A stretch of DNA of 64,000 nucleotides from HGM04593 sp045657945 (GCA_045657945.1 JAZOUB010000035.1:1-64000), one strand, 5' to 3'. Shown: positions 43,596 through 54,161, numbered from the stretch's first letter. Numbers and translations: made by a program. The notes: a model not told the origin generated them from the sequence alone.

Positions 43596-46520
43596 ATGCA
43601 GAACAAAGGATTTGTAAAAGTTTTTGCGGTGCTGCTGACACTCGTATGTCTTTTCTATCTCTCTTTTACCTTCGTGACAGGCAGAGAGGATAAGAAAGTC
43701 GAAGAGTGGGCTAATGAGCAGACACAGAGTTGGGTGGCTCAGCATGAGGCTGACGGTACCCCTGTCTCGGATTCGGACAAGGCGGAATTCTTCAAGGAGA
43801 AGAAGAACGAGTATCTTGAGAATCACAAGGATGACAAAGTTTGGTTGGGTATTTACACCCTCCAGGAGTGTCGTGAGTTGGAAATTGGTCTTGGTTTGGA
43901 CTTGAAGGGCGGTCTCAGTGTTACACTTGAGGTCTCTGCTCCCGAGTTCCTTCAGTCTCTGACTGCCGGTAGCAAGACACCTGAGGTACAGGCCGCTCTT
44001 GCAACTGCACAGAAGGTTGCCGAAAGTGGTGCCGATGCAGCAACTGTAGTTGATGCTTTCGTTAAGGCACTCCCTACAAAGGATAATGACACCTATCTGT
44101 CAAGAGTCTTTGCGACAAGTGCCTTGAGAGATAAAGTCAAGAACAAGAAGAATGAGCAGGTAATTGAGATTATCCGTAGCGAGCTCGCGTCGGCAGTAGA
44201 TAACTCTTACGATGTTGTACGCTCACGTGTTGACCGTTTCGGTGTAGCACAGCCTAACATCCAGAAACTCGGTGGTGGTCAGGGTCGTATCCTTGTAGAG
44301 CTTCCCGGTGTTGAGGATAAGGAGCGTGTAATTTCTCTTTTGACACGTTCGTCAAACCTCCAGTTCTGGGAGACATGCTCAACAGATGAGATTGCCCAGA
44401 TGGTATCTCCAAAGTTGAGAACCTTGATCCTCAATGAGACTGGTGACGAGGAGTTGGCAAACGATTTCTCTCGTCCGGGCAATGGTATTGCTGCGGTCGT
44501 AAAGCGCGAGGACAAAGCTCTGGTAGAGAGTCTTCTTGCAAAGGCTAAGAATGTTCTTCCAAGAAACGTACTCCTCTTCTGGGGCTCAGAGTCTGAGAAG
44601 AACGAAGCCGGCGAGCAGTGCTACTATCTCTATGCAATCAAGGACGAGGGTGCCGACGGTATTGCTCCTTTGCAGGGTGATGTCGTTGCAGAGGCATCAG
44701 CAGGTTTCAAGGATAACGATCCTTGTGTGAACATGACAATGACCAGCTCTGCTGCCAAGACATGGGCCGAGATGACAGGTCGTTGCGCAGGTCCACGTAT
44801 TCCTATTGCGGTAGTACTCGATGGTCTAGTTTACAGTGCTCCTGTACCAAGCGAGCGTATCTCTGGAGGTAGCTGCTATATCAACGGTCACTTCACAATC
44901 AAGGAGACACAGGACCTTGCCATTGTGCTTTGCTCAGGTAAGATGCTCGTTCCAATGAGAGATGTTGAGAGTAACATTGTTGGTCCATCTATCGGTAAGG
45001 CTTCAATCGAGCAGGGTTTGACATCGTTCGTTGTTGCATTCATCCTGTTGATGATATACATGTGTTTCGTTTATGGCATCATTCCTGGTATGGTTGCAAA
45101 CGGTGCGCTTTTGTTGAACCTTTTCTTTACAATCGGTATCCTCGCTTCGTTCCAGGCGTCACTCACAATGGCAGGTATTGCCGGTATCGTGTTGACATTG
45201 GGTATGGCTGTTGATGCCAACGTGCTTATATATGAACGCGCGAAAGAGGAGTTGAAGGCTGGTAAGAATGTTCGTGCTGCACTTTCCGACGGTTACAAGA
45301 ACGCATTCTCGGCAATCTTAGACTCTAACCTTACATCTATCATAACAGGTGTTATCCTCTACAACTTCGGTACAGGTCCTATCAAGGGCTTTGCGGTTAC
45401 TTTGATTATTGGTCTTTTGTGTTCATTCTTTACTGCGGTATTTGTTACCCGTGTTGTCTATGAGCGCTTCCATGCAAAGAACAAGTGGATGGGCTTGACA
45501 TTTACAACTAAGTTCTCACGCAAATTGTTCCAGTCTTCAAAGGTTAACTTCATGAAGCTCTCTAAGAAGGTAGGTGTTGCGTTCGTGATCGTTGCATTGG
45601 TTATGCTTGGTTCGTTCATTGTTCGTGGCATGGCAAAGAGCATCGAGTTTACCGGTGGTCGAAACTACGTGGTGAAGTTCGAGCAGAAAGTGTCAGAGAA
45701 TGATGTTCAGAAACTGATTAAGAAAGAGGTTGGCGACGCTAACGTACACGTTATCTCATACGGTACAGACGGAGATCAGGTTCGCATCTCAACAAACTAT
45801 ATGATTGAGAATAAGACAGCCAAGGCCGACAGCATTGTTGAGAAGACTATCTACGATGCATTGCAGGGCGGCAATATGCTTGCTGCAGATGTTACATTCG
45901 AGAGATTCTGCAATACCGAGGACGACCGTGGTGGCTCAATAAAGAGCTCTCAGAAGGTTGACTCTACAGTTGCCGAGGAGATTAGCGATAGTGCTATCAT
46001 CTCTGTGATCTTGGCTTTGATTGCAATCTTCATCTACATCTTGGTTCGTTTCCGCAACGTTGCATATAGCGTGGGTGCTATCTTTGCTCTTGCTCTTGAC
46101 GTTGTGATGATTATGGGTTGCTATTCAGTACTCAACGGTGTTCTTCCAATGTCACTTGAGCTTGACCAGATTTTCATTGGTGCGATCCTCACTGCTATCG
46201 GTTACTCAATCAATGACAAGGTGGTTATCTTCGACCGTATCCGTGAGTTTACACACATCTATCCAAAGCGTAATAAGTATGAGTTGTTCAATGCTTCATT
46301 GAATACAACTCTCGCACGCACATTGAATACATCATTCAGTACATTGATCGTGCTGTTGTGTATCTTCATCCTCGGTGGTGACAGTGTACGCAGCTTCTCA
46401 TTCGCAATGATTCTTGGTGTTGTATTCGGTACTTTGTCATCAATCTTTGTTGCAGCTCCTGTTGCATACTCGATTGTAAAGTTCCAGGCAAACAAGAGTG
46501 CGAAGAAGCAGGCTAAGTAA
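43596..46520 (+). CDS. secDF: fused protein-export protein SecDF
   Basis: 974 residues, the single-chain SecD-SecF form usual in Bacteroidetes. SecD half: TM1, LGIYTLQECRELEIGLGLDLKGG, periplasmic P1 domain (VVRSRVDRFGVAQPNIQ), then TM2-6 with GMAVDANVLIYERAKEE. SecF half from about residue 660: SIEFTGGRNYVVKF, then TAIGYSINDKVVIFDRIRE. Uses the proton gradient to pull exported proteins through SecYEG. Stands alone with its own promoter and terminator. Confidence 0.97.
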   Translation: MQNKGFVKVFAVLLTLVCLFYLSFTFVTGREDKKVEEWANEQTQSWVAQHEADGTPVSDSDKAEFFKEKKNEYLENHKDDKVWLGIYTLQECRELEIGLGLDLKGGLSVTLEVSAPEFLQSLTAGSKTPEVQAALATAQKVAESGADAATVVDAFVKALPTKDNDTYLSRVFATSALRDKVKNKKNEQVIEIIRSELASAVDNSYDVVRSRVDRFGVAQPNIQKLGGGQGRILVELPGVEDKERVISLLTRSSNLQFWETCSTDEIAQMVSPKLRTLILNETGDEELANDFSRPGNGIAAVVKREDKALVESLLAKAKNVLPRNVLLFWGSESEKNEAGEQCYYLYAIKDEGADGIAPLQGDVVAEASAGFKDNDPCVNMTMTSSAAKTWAEMTGRCAGPRIPIAVVLDGLVYSAPVPSERISGGSCYINGHFTIKETQDLAIVLCSGKMLVPMRDVESNIVGPSIGKASIEQGLTSFVVAFILLMIYMCFVYGIIPGMVANGALLLNLFFTIGILASFQASLTMAGIAGIVLTLGMAVDANVLIYERAKEELKAGKNVRAALSDGYKNAFSAILDSNLTSIITGVILYNFGTGPIKGFAVTLIIGLLCSFFTAVFVTRVVYERFHAKNKWMGLTFTTKFSRKLFQSSKVNFMKLSKKVGVAFVIVALVMLGSFIVRGMAKSIEFTGGRNYVVKFEQKVSENDVQKLIKKEVGDANVHVISYGTDGDQVRISTNYMIENKTAKADSIVEKTIYDALQGGNMLAADVTFERFCNTEDDRGGSIKSSQKVDSTVAEEISDSAIISVILALIAIFIYILVRFRNVAYSVGAIFALALDVVMIMGCYSVLNGVLPMSLELDQIFIGAILTAIGYSINDKVVIFDRIREFTHIYPKRNKYELFNASLNTTLARTLNTSFSTLIVLLCIFILGGDSVRSFSFAMILGVVFGTLSSIFVAAPVAYSIVKFQANKSAKKQAK

Positions 46521-46530
46521 TACTCTTTGC

Positions 46531-46578
46531 ATATAAAAACGACAACAAGCACCATAGTGCTTGTTGTCGTTTTTATAT
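46531..46578. terminator. bidirectional terminator
   Basis: A perfect 22-bp stem with a CATA loop; core CGACAACAAGCAC/GTGCTTGTTGTCG with five A's and five T's at the flanks, so it works on both strands. It lies between the converging secDF and DUF2851 genes. Confidence 0.95.
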
Positions 46579-46620
46579 ATGTATAGTGTGTGCCGTGAGC
46601 GTAGGTTTATATGCTGTAAT

Positions 46621-47901
46621 CTAACAGAGCCTCTCCTTTATATAATGTATGGCAAAACGGCAATCGATGCAGTTTGCAACCCTGCAATAGTTGCGCTGCA
46701 GGTACAGCAGTGCCTGTGAGTCTGCAGCACAGTCTGCCTTAACACCCTGCTCGCGCCACCTTTTTATTATGCTGTTCTCCTCGCCCTCCATCTGTTGTAG
46801 CAAATTCATAGCCTTCTCGCAAAGCCTCTCCTCCTTCCTGTGTTTGCCATAAATATACAGCAGAGGAACGACCGAGTTTATTATAACGACATCAACCTGT
46901 TTCTGCTTCATGCAACCGTTGCCGCAGGTCTCTGTTCCGCCAAAGCAGACATGGTTCTGCCAGTAACCGTTCAGGGGGTGGCTTAGCAGTCTGTATATCT
47001 CGGTAAGGGTCTGTGCCGTCGTTATGCCTGATATTGTAAACCTCTTCTGGTAGTATATCATCGCCAATCTTGCAATGCGCAAGTGTGGAGTACTGTTGCT
47101 GCCTCCCCACATCCTGTAGTCAAGGCTTTCGAGGCCGAATTTGTTAGAAAGGAACTTATATTCCCTTTTAAGCTCGTTGTAATAGCTGTTCTGTGTAGCT
47201 TCGCTTCTGTAGTAGTATGGAATGCTTTCGTCATCGAGCAGGCCGGCCTGCCCAAAAAAGATAGCCTCTATCTGTGTCAGATTGTCGCTATGCTTGCCCA
47301 ATGCCAGTGTATTCAGCATGTGTGCCCATTTCTCGAATACTTCGCCTTGGATGCCGAACCCGAAACTGCGTATGGCGGTTTTCAGCAGCGTGTCGTCCCA
47401 TCTCCGGTCACATTGCATGAAGATGCGCTCAACAGTTCTTCTTTTCTCTTCAAGGCGCTTGGTGAGAAGCCCGGAGAGAATGTCCTGTCTGCGTGTTTTC
47501 GGCAGTCCTGCAATGGTCTCGTGGCAGGGGAACTTGCCGGTTCGTTTTTGGGCTGAATTGAACTCCTCTATCAGTTCGTTAGGACAAGTGATTGCCAACA
47601 GGTCTGTATCGTTGCCCGAGGGAATGTATGCGCCGTTTAATGAGACGTGAAGGATTGTGTGTTGCTCCTTTTCAGTGCTAAAGAATAGAGGCGGTTGTGC
47701 GTCTTCTGTGCAGCCGTGCAGTATTACACATCCATGGTGCGTAACCCCGTCAATATCAATTTCGGCGTCTTTGAAAAACTTGGGCGTCTCTGCGCTGCTC
47801 TTGCCGGGATTTGTTATGTGCAGAGCCTTTCCACCGGTTGTCTTTAACCCCGATTCAGGCAAGATGCCTTTGCTCCAGATGTAATGTAGAATCCCTTCCA
47901 T
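46621..47901 (-). CDS. DUF2851 family protein
   Basis: 426 residues, the expected length. Recognised by MEGILHYIWSKG at the N-terminus, HGCVILHGCTEDAQPPLFFS, RMWGGSNSTPHLRIARLA and the C-terminal CRVANCIDCRFAIHYI with a Cys cluster (CxxxxCxxC) that could hold a metal. No signal peptide or membrane segment. The family is common in Bacteroidetes and has no known function. It lies 63 bases downstream of the HD phosphohydrolase but is separated by a terminator. Confidence 0.85.
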   Translation of the reverse strand: MEGILHYIWSKGILPESGLKTTGGKALHITNPGKSSAETPKFFKDAEIDIDGVTHHGCVILHGCTEDAQPPLFFSTEKEQHTILHVSLNGAYIPSGNDTDLLAITCPNELIEEFNSAQKRTGKFPCHETIAGLPKTRRQDILSGLLTKRLEEKRRTVERIFMQCDRRWDDTLLKTAIRSFGFGIQGEVFEKWAHMLNTLALGKHSDNLTQIEAIFFGQAGLLDDESIPYYYRSEATQNSYYNELKREYKFLSNKFGLESLDYRMWGGSNSTPHLRIARLAMIYYQKRFTISGITTAQTLTEIYRLLSHPLNGYWQNHVCFGGTETCGNGCMKQKQVDVVIINSVVPLLYIYGKHRKEERLCEKAMNLLQQMEGEENSIIKRWREQGVKADCAADSQALLYLQRNYCRVANCIDCRFAIHYIKERLC

Positions 47902-47921
47902 CTTCTGTTCTTCCTTACATT

Positions 47922-47956
47922 AAAAAAGGGTAGCCGGAGAATGTTTGCGACTACCC
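47922..47956 (-). terminator. terminator of 7TM-HD gene
   Basis: On the minus strand GGGTAG pairs with CTACCC (with a partly paired inner stem) and is followed by TTTTTT. Confidence 0.8.
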
Positions 47957-47964
47957 TCATGCCC

Positions 47965-49995
47965 TTATGATTTTTTCTCAGTCGGATAACTGATTCTTGT
48001 GTGATATATTGCCATGAGCCTCTTTTTGAACACCTCTTTAATGGTGAAGACATCCTGGAATGTCAACGGGCTCATCATCAATTCTCCCTCTCTGAACTTG
48101 GCATCAATGATGTTGTCAACAAGTCGGCATATATTCTCCTCGGTATATTCCTTGATGCTGTGTGAAGCTGCCTCTACGCAGTCGGCCATCATCAGTACTG
48201 CCTGCTCTTTAGTGAAAGGTCTTGGACCGGGGTATGTAAAGAGCTTCTCATCAATAACCTCATCGGGATGCTCGTTCTTGTATGTGATGTAGAAATATCC
48301 TGTCTTGGAAATACCGTGGTGCGTGGCTATGAACTCCTTGATCTTCTTTGGCAAGTTCTCGCGCTCGGCGATGGCAAGTCCGTTTGTCACGTGCTTGATG
48401 ATTGCTTGCGCACTCTCAATTGGCGACAGACGTTGGTGTGGGCTTATGCCACCGTTCTGGTTCTCGGTAAAGTAAATCGGGTTTTCAAGTTTTCCTATGT
48501 CATGGTACAACGCGCCGGTGCGTGCTTCAAGTGGGTTGGCGCCAATGGCTATTGACGCCTCTGCAGCAAGGTTGCCCACCTGCATCGAGTGCTGGAATGT
48601 TCCGGGAACCTCTTGCGACATCCTTTGCAGCAATGGGCAGTTAAGGTTCGACAACTCAATGAGCGTGATGCTTGATATGAACCCGAATGTTCGCTCAATA
48701 ATGAACATGAGCGGATAAATGAACAGTGTCAGCACTGTGCTTATTACAAAATAGACATACATCATGCTGTTTATGTTCGAGAGTCCTCCCGAATTCACCA
48801 GTTCATAGCAAAGATACACTGCCGAGTATGTGAGGAATGTAATAGTCACGCACTTGAACATCTGTGAGCGTGACGACAGATCCTTTAGGCTCAGGATGGC
48901 GCTGCATCCGGCAATCAGCTGCAACAGAAGGAATTCGTATGGTGTGGCAATCATTACTGAGCACATGGCCAGTGAGATCGTACTTGTTACGAATGCGGTG
49001 TTCTGGTCTATGAACAGACATAGCGTGATTGGAATAATTGCGAACGGCAGTATGAATACGCTGAACCCGCCATGCTCGGTCATTATGCCCACAATCATCG
49101 GGAAAATGGTTGCGGCGATGATTGTGAAGATGAACTTGTTGGTGTTGTTCATCACCTCCCTCTTATATGTAGCGATATATGCCACGAGTAGAATCAGGCA
49201 GATGACAATGAATACCGATTGTCCAAGCAGAATGTAGAACCAGTTGTCCTCTGATTTTGCTTTCTCTCTCTTGTTCTTCTCGATGATATATGAGTTTATG
49301 GTTCTTTCCGCCTTCCTGTCAACTATCTCGCCATGGCCAATGATTCTCTCGCCGGCTTTGATGTGTCCGGCAAGGCGTTCAATGTTACCAAGTTGTCTTG
49401 CAAGCTCTTCCTGGCTCGCGGTTGTGTCACATGCATAGTTGGGGCGTATCTGCTGTATGAAATCGGCACCACCAGCCTCTTCTTCCTGTACGCCTTCCAT
49501 GATGTATTGTTTTGCTTCCGTCACAGTCATGAATGTGACCTCCTTGGGCTCTCCGCTGTTCCTTGCCGCGTCTTTGTATATGATTATGGCATTCTGCCTC
49601 CTTCCTTTGTGGAGATAAATAGTGTCGGCATCGGCAATTATATAACCGTTCCTGTGCAGCTCAAGCAGCTTGCCCTCCTTGGCGTTTCTTTTGAATGCGC
49701 GGTAGAAATCAATCTCGCTTGCAGTCGGGAGGAACAACTGTTTGAATGTGGGAGCGAAGTTCCTGTATATGCTGTCCTCTTCCGCGTTAATGTCCGCATT
49801 GCTCTTGTAAACGTCGAAATCGAAATCGGCAAGAAGCTGCTCGTGTGGCCACTTGTCTCCGGACTTAAAGTCGAAATGAATGTTCTTTGCCTTGGGCATA
49901 AAAGTAATTACAAGGCTTGCACAGATGGCTATTAGTATTATGCGCGATAATTTCTGTCCGTTTTTCTTTATTATTTCTTTGATCTTCTCTAACAT
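47965..49995 (-). CDS. 7TM-HD family cyclic-di-nucleotide-type phosphohydrolase
   Basis: 676 residues. One N-terminal helix (IILIAICASLVITFMP), an extracytoplasmic 7TMR-HDED domain (about 40-250), seven membrane helices (about 258-440), then a cytoplasmic HD domain with TGALYHDIGKLENP (around residue 495) and THHGISKT. The architecture is that of Listeria PgpH, which hydrolyses cyclic di-AMP; whether that is the substrate here is inferred. Preceded by a good promoter. Confidence 0.9.
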   Translation of the reverse strand: MLEKIKEIIKKNGQKLSRIILIAICASLVITFMPKAKNIHFDFKSGDKWPHEQLLADFDFDVYKSNADINAEEDSIYRNFAPTFKQLFLPTASEIDFYRAFKRNAKEGKLLELHRNGYIIADADTIYLHKGRRQNAIIIYKDAARNSGEPKEVTFMTVTEAKQYIMEGVQEEEAGGADFIQQIRPNYACDTTASQEELARQLGNIERLAGHIKAGERIIGHGEIVDRKAERTINSYIIEKNKREKAKSEDNWFYILLGQSVFIVICLILLVAYIATYKREVMNNTNKFIFTIIAATIFPMIVGIMTEHGGFSVFILPFAIIPITLCLFIDQNTAFVTSTISLAMCSVMIATPYEFLLLQLIAGCSAILSLKDLSSRSQMFKCVTITFLTYSAVYLCYELVNSGGLSNINSMMYVYFVISTVLTLFIYPLMFIIERTFGFISSITLIELSNLNCPLLQRMSQEVPGTFQHSMQVGNLAAEASIAIGANPLEARTGALYHDIGKLENPIYFTENQNGGISPHQRLSPIESAQAIIKHVTNGLAIAERENLPKKIKEFIATHHGISKTGYFYITYKNEHPDEVIDEKLFTYPGPRPFTKEQAVLMMADCVEAASHSIKEYTEENICRLVDNIIDAKFREGELMMSPLTFQDVFTIKEVFKKRLMAIYHTRISYPTEKKS

Positions 49996-50021
49996 AATCC
50001 AATTGTGTGATGTTCAATACG

Positions 50022-50050
50022 CAAATGTAAGGAAAATAAACGGAATACAA
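50022..50050 (-). promoter_or_regulatory. promoter of 7TM-HD gene
   Basis: On the minus strand TTG (50050-50048), 18 bases, TACATTTG (50029-50022), 27 bases before the start codon. Confidence 0.6.
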
Positions 50051-50186
50051 GGAGAATTTAGCATATTTTATAATATTAAGGGTGGTTTTACCCGGCTGTG
50101 GAGGTATGAATCCTCTCCTTTTGGCAACCATGAATGTTGCCTCTTTTCCTTTTGCTTTGTGCTTGTTGAAAAATCTATGATTTTAT

Positions 50187-50217
50187 TTTGTCAACCGCAT
50201 AAGTTATGTTATTTTTG
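50187..50217 (+). promoter_or_regulatory. promoter of gltX-waaA
   Basis: TTTG (50187-50190), exactly 19 bases, TATTTTTG (50210-50217). The 316-base interval 49996-50311 holds only the two divergent promoters and a GC-richer leader of about 88 bases; no further gene is seen in it. Confidence 0.7.
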
Positions 50218-50311
50218 TACTGAATATGCTGTTAATTGGGATGTTTACGGTTGTGCCGGTTGGCGAGCCCCCTCTCCGGTGGCAGCAGGTTGGTTTTAAC
50301 ATTTGAACACT

Positions 50312-51829
50312 ATGACTGAAAGAAAAGTTAGGGTGCGCTTTGCACCAAGTCCTACAGGACCATTACATATCGGTGGCGTGAGAACCGCCCTTTATAACTA
50401 TCTGTTTGCGAAGCAGCATGGCGGTGATCTTGTGCTCCGCATTGAGGATACCGATTCAACCCGTTTCGTTCCCGGAGCCGAGGAGTATATCCTTGAGTCA
50501 TTCCGCTGGTTGGGCATCAAATTCGACGAGGGTGTTTCCTTCGGCGGTAACTATGGCCCTTATCGCCAGTCGGAGCGTCGCGAAATATACAAGCAGTATG
50601 TAAAGCAGTTGCTTGATGCAGGCAAGGCATATATCGCATTTGATACCCCCGAGGAGCTCGAGGTTAAGAGAAATGAGATCGAGAATTTCCAGTACGATGC
50701 TTCTACACGCCTTTCGATGCGTAACTCCCTTGCTATGGATGCAGCCGAAGTTGCAGCCCTCATCGAGGCTGGCCATCAGTATGTGGTGCGCTTCAAGATT
50801 GAGCCGGGCGAAAAGGTTGTTGTCAACGATATTATCCGTGGCGAGGTTACAATCAACTCATCGATTCTTGATGACAAGGTGCTCTACAAGTCGGCCGATG
50901 AACTGCCTACATATCACCTTGCCAACATTGTCGATGACCACTTGATGGAGATTACTCATGTAATCCGTGGCGAGGAGTGGTTGCCATCAGCACCTCTTCA
51001 TGTGTTGCTTTACCGTGCATTCGGCTGGGAGGATACAATGCCACAGTTCGCGCACCTTTCATTGCTTCTCAAGCCAGAAGGCAATGGCAAGCTCAGCAAA
51101 CGTGACGGTGACCGCCTTGGTTTCCCGGTGTTCCCACTGGAGTGGAACGACCCAAAGAGCGGTTCAATCTCATCGGGCTTCCGTGAGAGCGACTACTTGC
51201 CCGAGGCTGTAGTGAATTTCCTCGCATTGCTTGGCTGGAACCCCGGCGACGATGTGGAGATGATGTCTTTGGACGAGCTTGTTAAAAAGTTCGACCTCTC
51301 AAAGTGTAGCAAAGCCGGCGCACGCTTCGACTACAAGAAGATGGTCTGGTTCAACCACGAATATATATTGCGGAAGTCTGACCGTGAGATTGCCGAGATA
51401 TTCATGAATGTTGTTAAGGCGCATGGTGTCGAGACAACATTGGAGCACCTCGAGATAATCGTTTCCCTGATGAAGGGACGTGTGAACTTTGTACACGAAC
51501 TTTGGGATGCAAGCAGCTTCTACTTTGAGGCACCACAGGCTTATGACGAGAAGACTGCAAAGAAGCGTTGGAAAGAGGATTCTGCCCAAAAGATGACAGA
51601 ACTTGCCGACTTGCTTGAGAGCCTTGACGATTTCTCTATCGAGAACCAGGATAAGGCTGTCCATGAGTGGATTGAGGCTAAAGGTTATGGCATGGGCGAC
51701 ATTATGAATGCATTCCGTCTTGCTCTGGTGGGCGAGGGAAAAGGTCCACAGATGTTCCACATTTCGGGTCTTATTGGCAAGGAAGAAACTTTGTCTCGTC
51801 TGCGTCGTGCAATAACAGTTTTGGGATAA
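50312..51829 (+). CDS. gltX: glutamyl-tRNA synthetase
   Basis: 505 residues from ATG 50312 (a TTG at 50303 would add three). HIGH motif as PSPTGPLHIGGVRTALYNY, KMSKS as KLSKRDGDRLGF. Class I synthetase charging tRNA-Glu; Bacteroidetes enzymes are discriminating or not depending on GatCAB, which is not in the window. KdtA gene follows after 4 bases. Confidence 0.97.
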   Translation: MTERKVRVRFAPSPTGPLHIGGVRTALYNYLFAKQHGGDLVLRIEDTDSTRFVPGAEEYILESFRWLGIKFDEGVSFGGNYGPYRQSERREIYKQYVKQLLDAGKAYIAFDTPEELEVKRNEIENFQYDASTRLSMRNSLAMDAAEVAALIEAGHQYVVRFKIEPGEKVVVNDIIRGEVTINSSILDDKVLYKSADELPTYHLANIVDDHLMEITHVIRGEEWLPSAPLHVLLYRAFGWEDTMPQFAHLSLLLKPEGNGKLSKRDGDRLGFPVFPLEWNDPKSGSISSGFRESDYLPEAVVNFLALLGWNPGDDVEMMSLDELVKKFDLSKCSKAGARFDYKKMVWFNHEYILRKSDREIAEIFMNVVKAHGVETTLEHLEIIVSLMKGRVNFVHELWDASSFYFEAPQAYDEKTAKKRWKEDSAQKMTELADLLESLDDFSIENQDKAVHEWIEAKGYGMGDIMNAFRLALVGEGKGPQMFHISGLIGKEETLSRLRRAITVLG

Positions 51830-51833
51830 TACT

Positions 51834-53057
51834 ATGTACACACTCGGAATATATTTATACATCTTCCTTGCGAAGTTGGTTGCACTCTTCGGACACAAGA
51901 AGGCGAAGAAGATGCTTGCCGGTCACAAGGAGACATTCCCGATGCTCAAGGAGAAGGTGAAGCCCGGGACACAGTATGTGTGGTTCCATGCTTCGTCACT
52001 CGGTGAGTTTGAACAGGGACGCCCTATGATTGAGAAATTGCGTGCCGAACACCCCGAGTACCGTGTTGTTCTCACTTTCTTCTCACCGTCGGGCTATATC
52101 CCGGCAAGGAACTACCAGCAGGCCGACATAGTATGCTACCTGCCCTTTGATACAAAACGCAATGTGCGCCGTTTTCTTGATTTGGTACAGCCCAAGATGG
52201 CGTTCTTCATAAAGTATGAGTTCTGGCTCAATTACCTTCTGGAGTTGAAGGAGCGTGAGATACCATCTTACAGCGTCTCTTCGATATTCCGCAGGGAACA
52301 GGCATTCTTCAAGCCCATGGGTGGCCGTTACCGTTTGGCACTCCATTGCTTTACACACCTTTTTGTGCAGAATGTGAAGTCTAAGGAGCTCCTCAAGTCG
52401 ATAGACATTGACGCGGTTACCGTTGTCGGTGACACCCGTTTCGACCGCGTGACCAAGATTCTTGAGCAGGCACGCCAGCTTCCTTTGGTCGATGCCTTTG
52501 CCGAGGGCGACCGCAAAGTCTTTGTCGTTGGTAGCTCATGGGGCGATGACGAGGCTGTGTATATGCCATTCTTCAACAGGCATCGCGAGTGGAAGCTCAT
52601 CATAGCGTCGCACGAGGTGAACGAAGAGCGTGTAGCCCGTATCATTGACCAGTACGAAGGTAAGTGCGTGCGCTATTCAACCGCAACGATGGAAGAGGTC
52701 GTCCAGGCCGACTGTCTCATTGTCGATTGCTATGGCCTTCTCTCGTCAATATACCGTTATGGCGACATGGCTTATGTTGGTGGCGGTTTTGGCGTAGGTA
52801 TCCATAATGTGCTCGAGGCTGCAGTCTATGGCATTCCCGTGTTCTTTGGTCCTAACAACCGCAAGTTCCAGGAGGCGCAGTTGCTCAAGGAGTGTGGCGG
52901 TGGCATTGAGATAATTGCTACATGCGACATTGAGGACAAGATGAACGCTTTTGCAGCCGATGAGTCATTGCTCAAACGTGCCGGTAAAGCTGCCGGTGAT
53001 CTGGTTTCGACCAATGCCGGTGCAACAGCAAGGATATTCAAGCATCTTGGATTATAA
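51834..53057 (+). CDS. waaA: 3-deoxy-D-manno-octulosonic acid (Kdo) transferase
   Basis: 407 residues, GT30 family. One N-terminal membrane segment (TLGIYLYIFLAKLVALFG), then the GT-B fold with WFHASSLGEFEQGRP, ARNYQQADIVCYLPFD, GDTRFDRV, GGGFGVGIHNVLEAAVYGIPV and FGPNNRKFQEA. It adds Kdo from CMP-Kdo to lipid A precursor at the inner membrane, essential for lipopolysaccharide. Co-transcribed with gltX. Confidence 0.96.
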   Translation: MYTLGIYLYIFLAKLVALFGHKKAKKMLAGHKETFPMLKEKVKPGTQYVWFHASSLGEFEQGRPMIEKLRAEHPEYRVVLTFFSPSGYIPARNYQQADIVCYLPFDTKRNVRRFLDLVQPKMAFFIKYEFWLNYLLELKEREIPSYSVSSIFRREQAFFKPMGGRYRLALHCFTHLFVQNVKSKELLKSIDIDAVTVVGDTRFDRVTKILEQARQLPLVDAFAEGDRKVFVVGSSWGDDEAVYMPFFNRHREWKLIIASHEVNEERVARIIDQYEGKCVRYSTATMEEVVQADCLIVDCYGLLSSIYRYGDMAYVGGGFGVGIHNVLEAAVYGIPVFFGPNNRKFQEAQLLKECGGGIEIIATCDIEDKMNAFAADESLLKRAGKAAGDLVSTNAGATARIFKHLGL

Positions 53058-53104
53058 TTGAAAAAGAAATATTCATTTAATACAAACCTTTAAATTCTAA
53101 AGTT

Positions 53105-54097
53105 ATGAAATTTTTGACAGATGAGAAATTGGTGATTGTCGGTGCTGCCGGTATGATTGGTTCAAACATGGCTCAGTCTGCCTTGATGATGGGCTTGACA
53201 AGCAACCTCTGCCTCTATGATGTATTCTCTCCCGAGGGTGTTGCCGAGGAGATGCGTCAGAGCGGTTTCGACAATGTGAATATCACAGCAACAACAGATG
53301 TAGCCGAGGCATTCAAGGATGCAAAATATATCATCTCTTCAGGTGGCGCTCCTCGCAAGGAGGGTATGACACGTGAGGATTTGCTCGCCGGTAACTGCAA
53401 GATTGCCGAGGAACTCGGTAAGAATATCAAGACATACTGCCCAGATGTTAAGCACGTAGTTATCATCTTTAACCCAGCCGATTTGACAGGTCTTGTAACA
53501 CTTCTCTACTCAGGTTTGAAACCAGGTCAGGTTACAACACTTGCAGGTCTCGACTCTACACGCTTGCAGAATGCTCTTGCCAAGAAGTTCGGTGTAATGA
53601 TGAGCGAGGTTACAGGTTGTGCTACCTATGGTGGCCACGGCGAGCAGATGGCTGTGTTCGGTAGCGCAGTAAAGGTTGCCGGCAAGCCATTGACCGACCT
53701 CATTGGTACAGCAGAGTTTCCCGAGGAGGAGTGGGAGCAGATGAAGAAGGATGTTACACAGGGTGGTGCAGCTATCATCAAGCTCCGTGGCCGTTCTTCA
53801 TTCCAGAGCCCTTCATACCTTTCAGTTGAGATGATTCGTTCTGTTATGGGTGGTGAAACATTCCGTTACCCTGCAGGTACATATGTATCTAACGAGAAGT
53901 ACAACCACATCATGATGGCTATGGACACAGTTCTCGACGCTAACGGCTGCTCATACAAGATGCCTGTTGGTACAGACGAGGAGATTGCCAAGCTCGATGC
54001 AAGCTACGCTCACCTCTGCAAGATGCGTGACGAGCTCGTTACTCTGAACATTGTTCCTGCAATCGAGGAGTGGAGCAGCATCAATCCTAACCTTTAA
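53105..54097 (+). CDS. mdh: malate dehydrogenase
   Basis: 330 residues. NAD-binding GAAGMIGSNMA at residues 13-23, SGGAPRKEGMTREDLL, IIFNPADLTG, and the catalytic His in TYGGHGEQM. Interconverts malate and oxaloacetate in the reductive branch leading to succinate and propionate in anaerobic Bacteroidales. A strong terminator follows. Confidence 0.95.
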   Translation: MKFLTDEKLVIVGAAGMIGSNMAQSALMMGLTSNLCLYDVFSPEGVAEEMRQSGFDNVNITATTDVAEAFKDAKYIISSGGAPRKEGMTREDLLAGNCKIAEELGKNIKTYCPDVKHVVIIFNPADLTGLVTLLYSGLKPGQVTTLAGLDSTRLQNALAKKFGVMMSEVTGCATYGGHGEQMAVFGSAVKVAGKPLTDLIGTAEFPEEEWEQMKKDVTQGGAAIIKLRGRSSFQSPSYLSVEMIRSVMGGETFRYPAGTYVSNEKYNHIMMAMDTVLDANGCSYKMPVGTDEEIAKLDASYAHLCKMRDELVTLNIVPAIEEWSSINPNL

Positions 54098-54161
54098 TAT
54101 ATTATAAGGTAGTATATGGAAGTTGACTAAAAGGCTCTTTTTATTCAAACTTCAACAATAA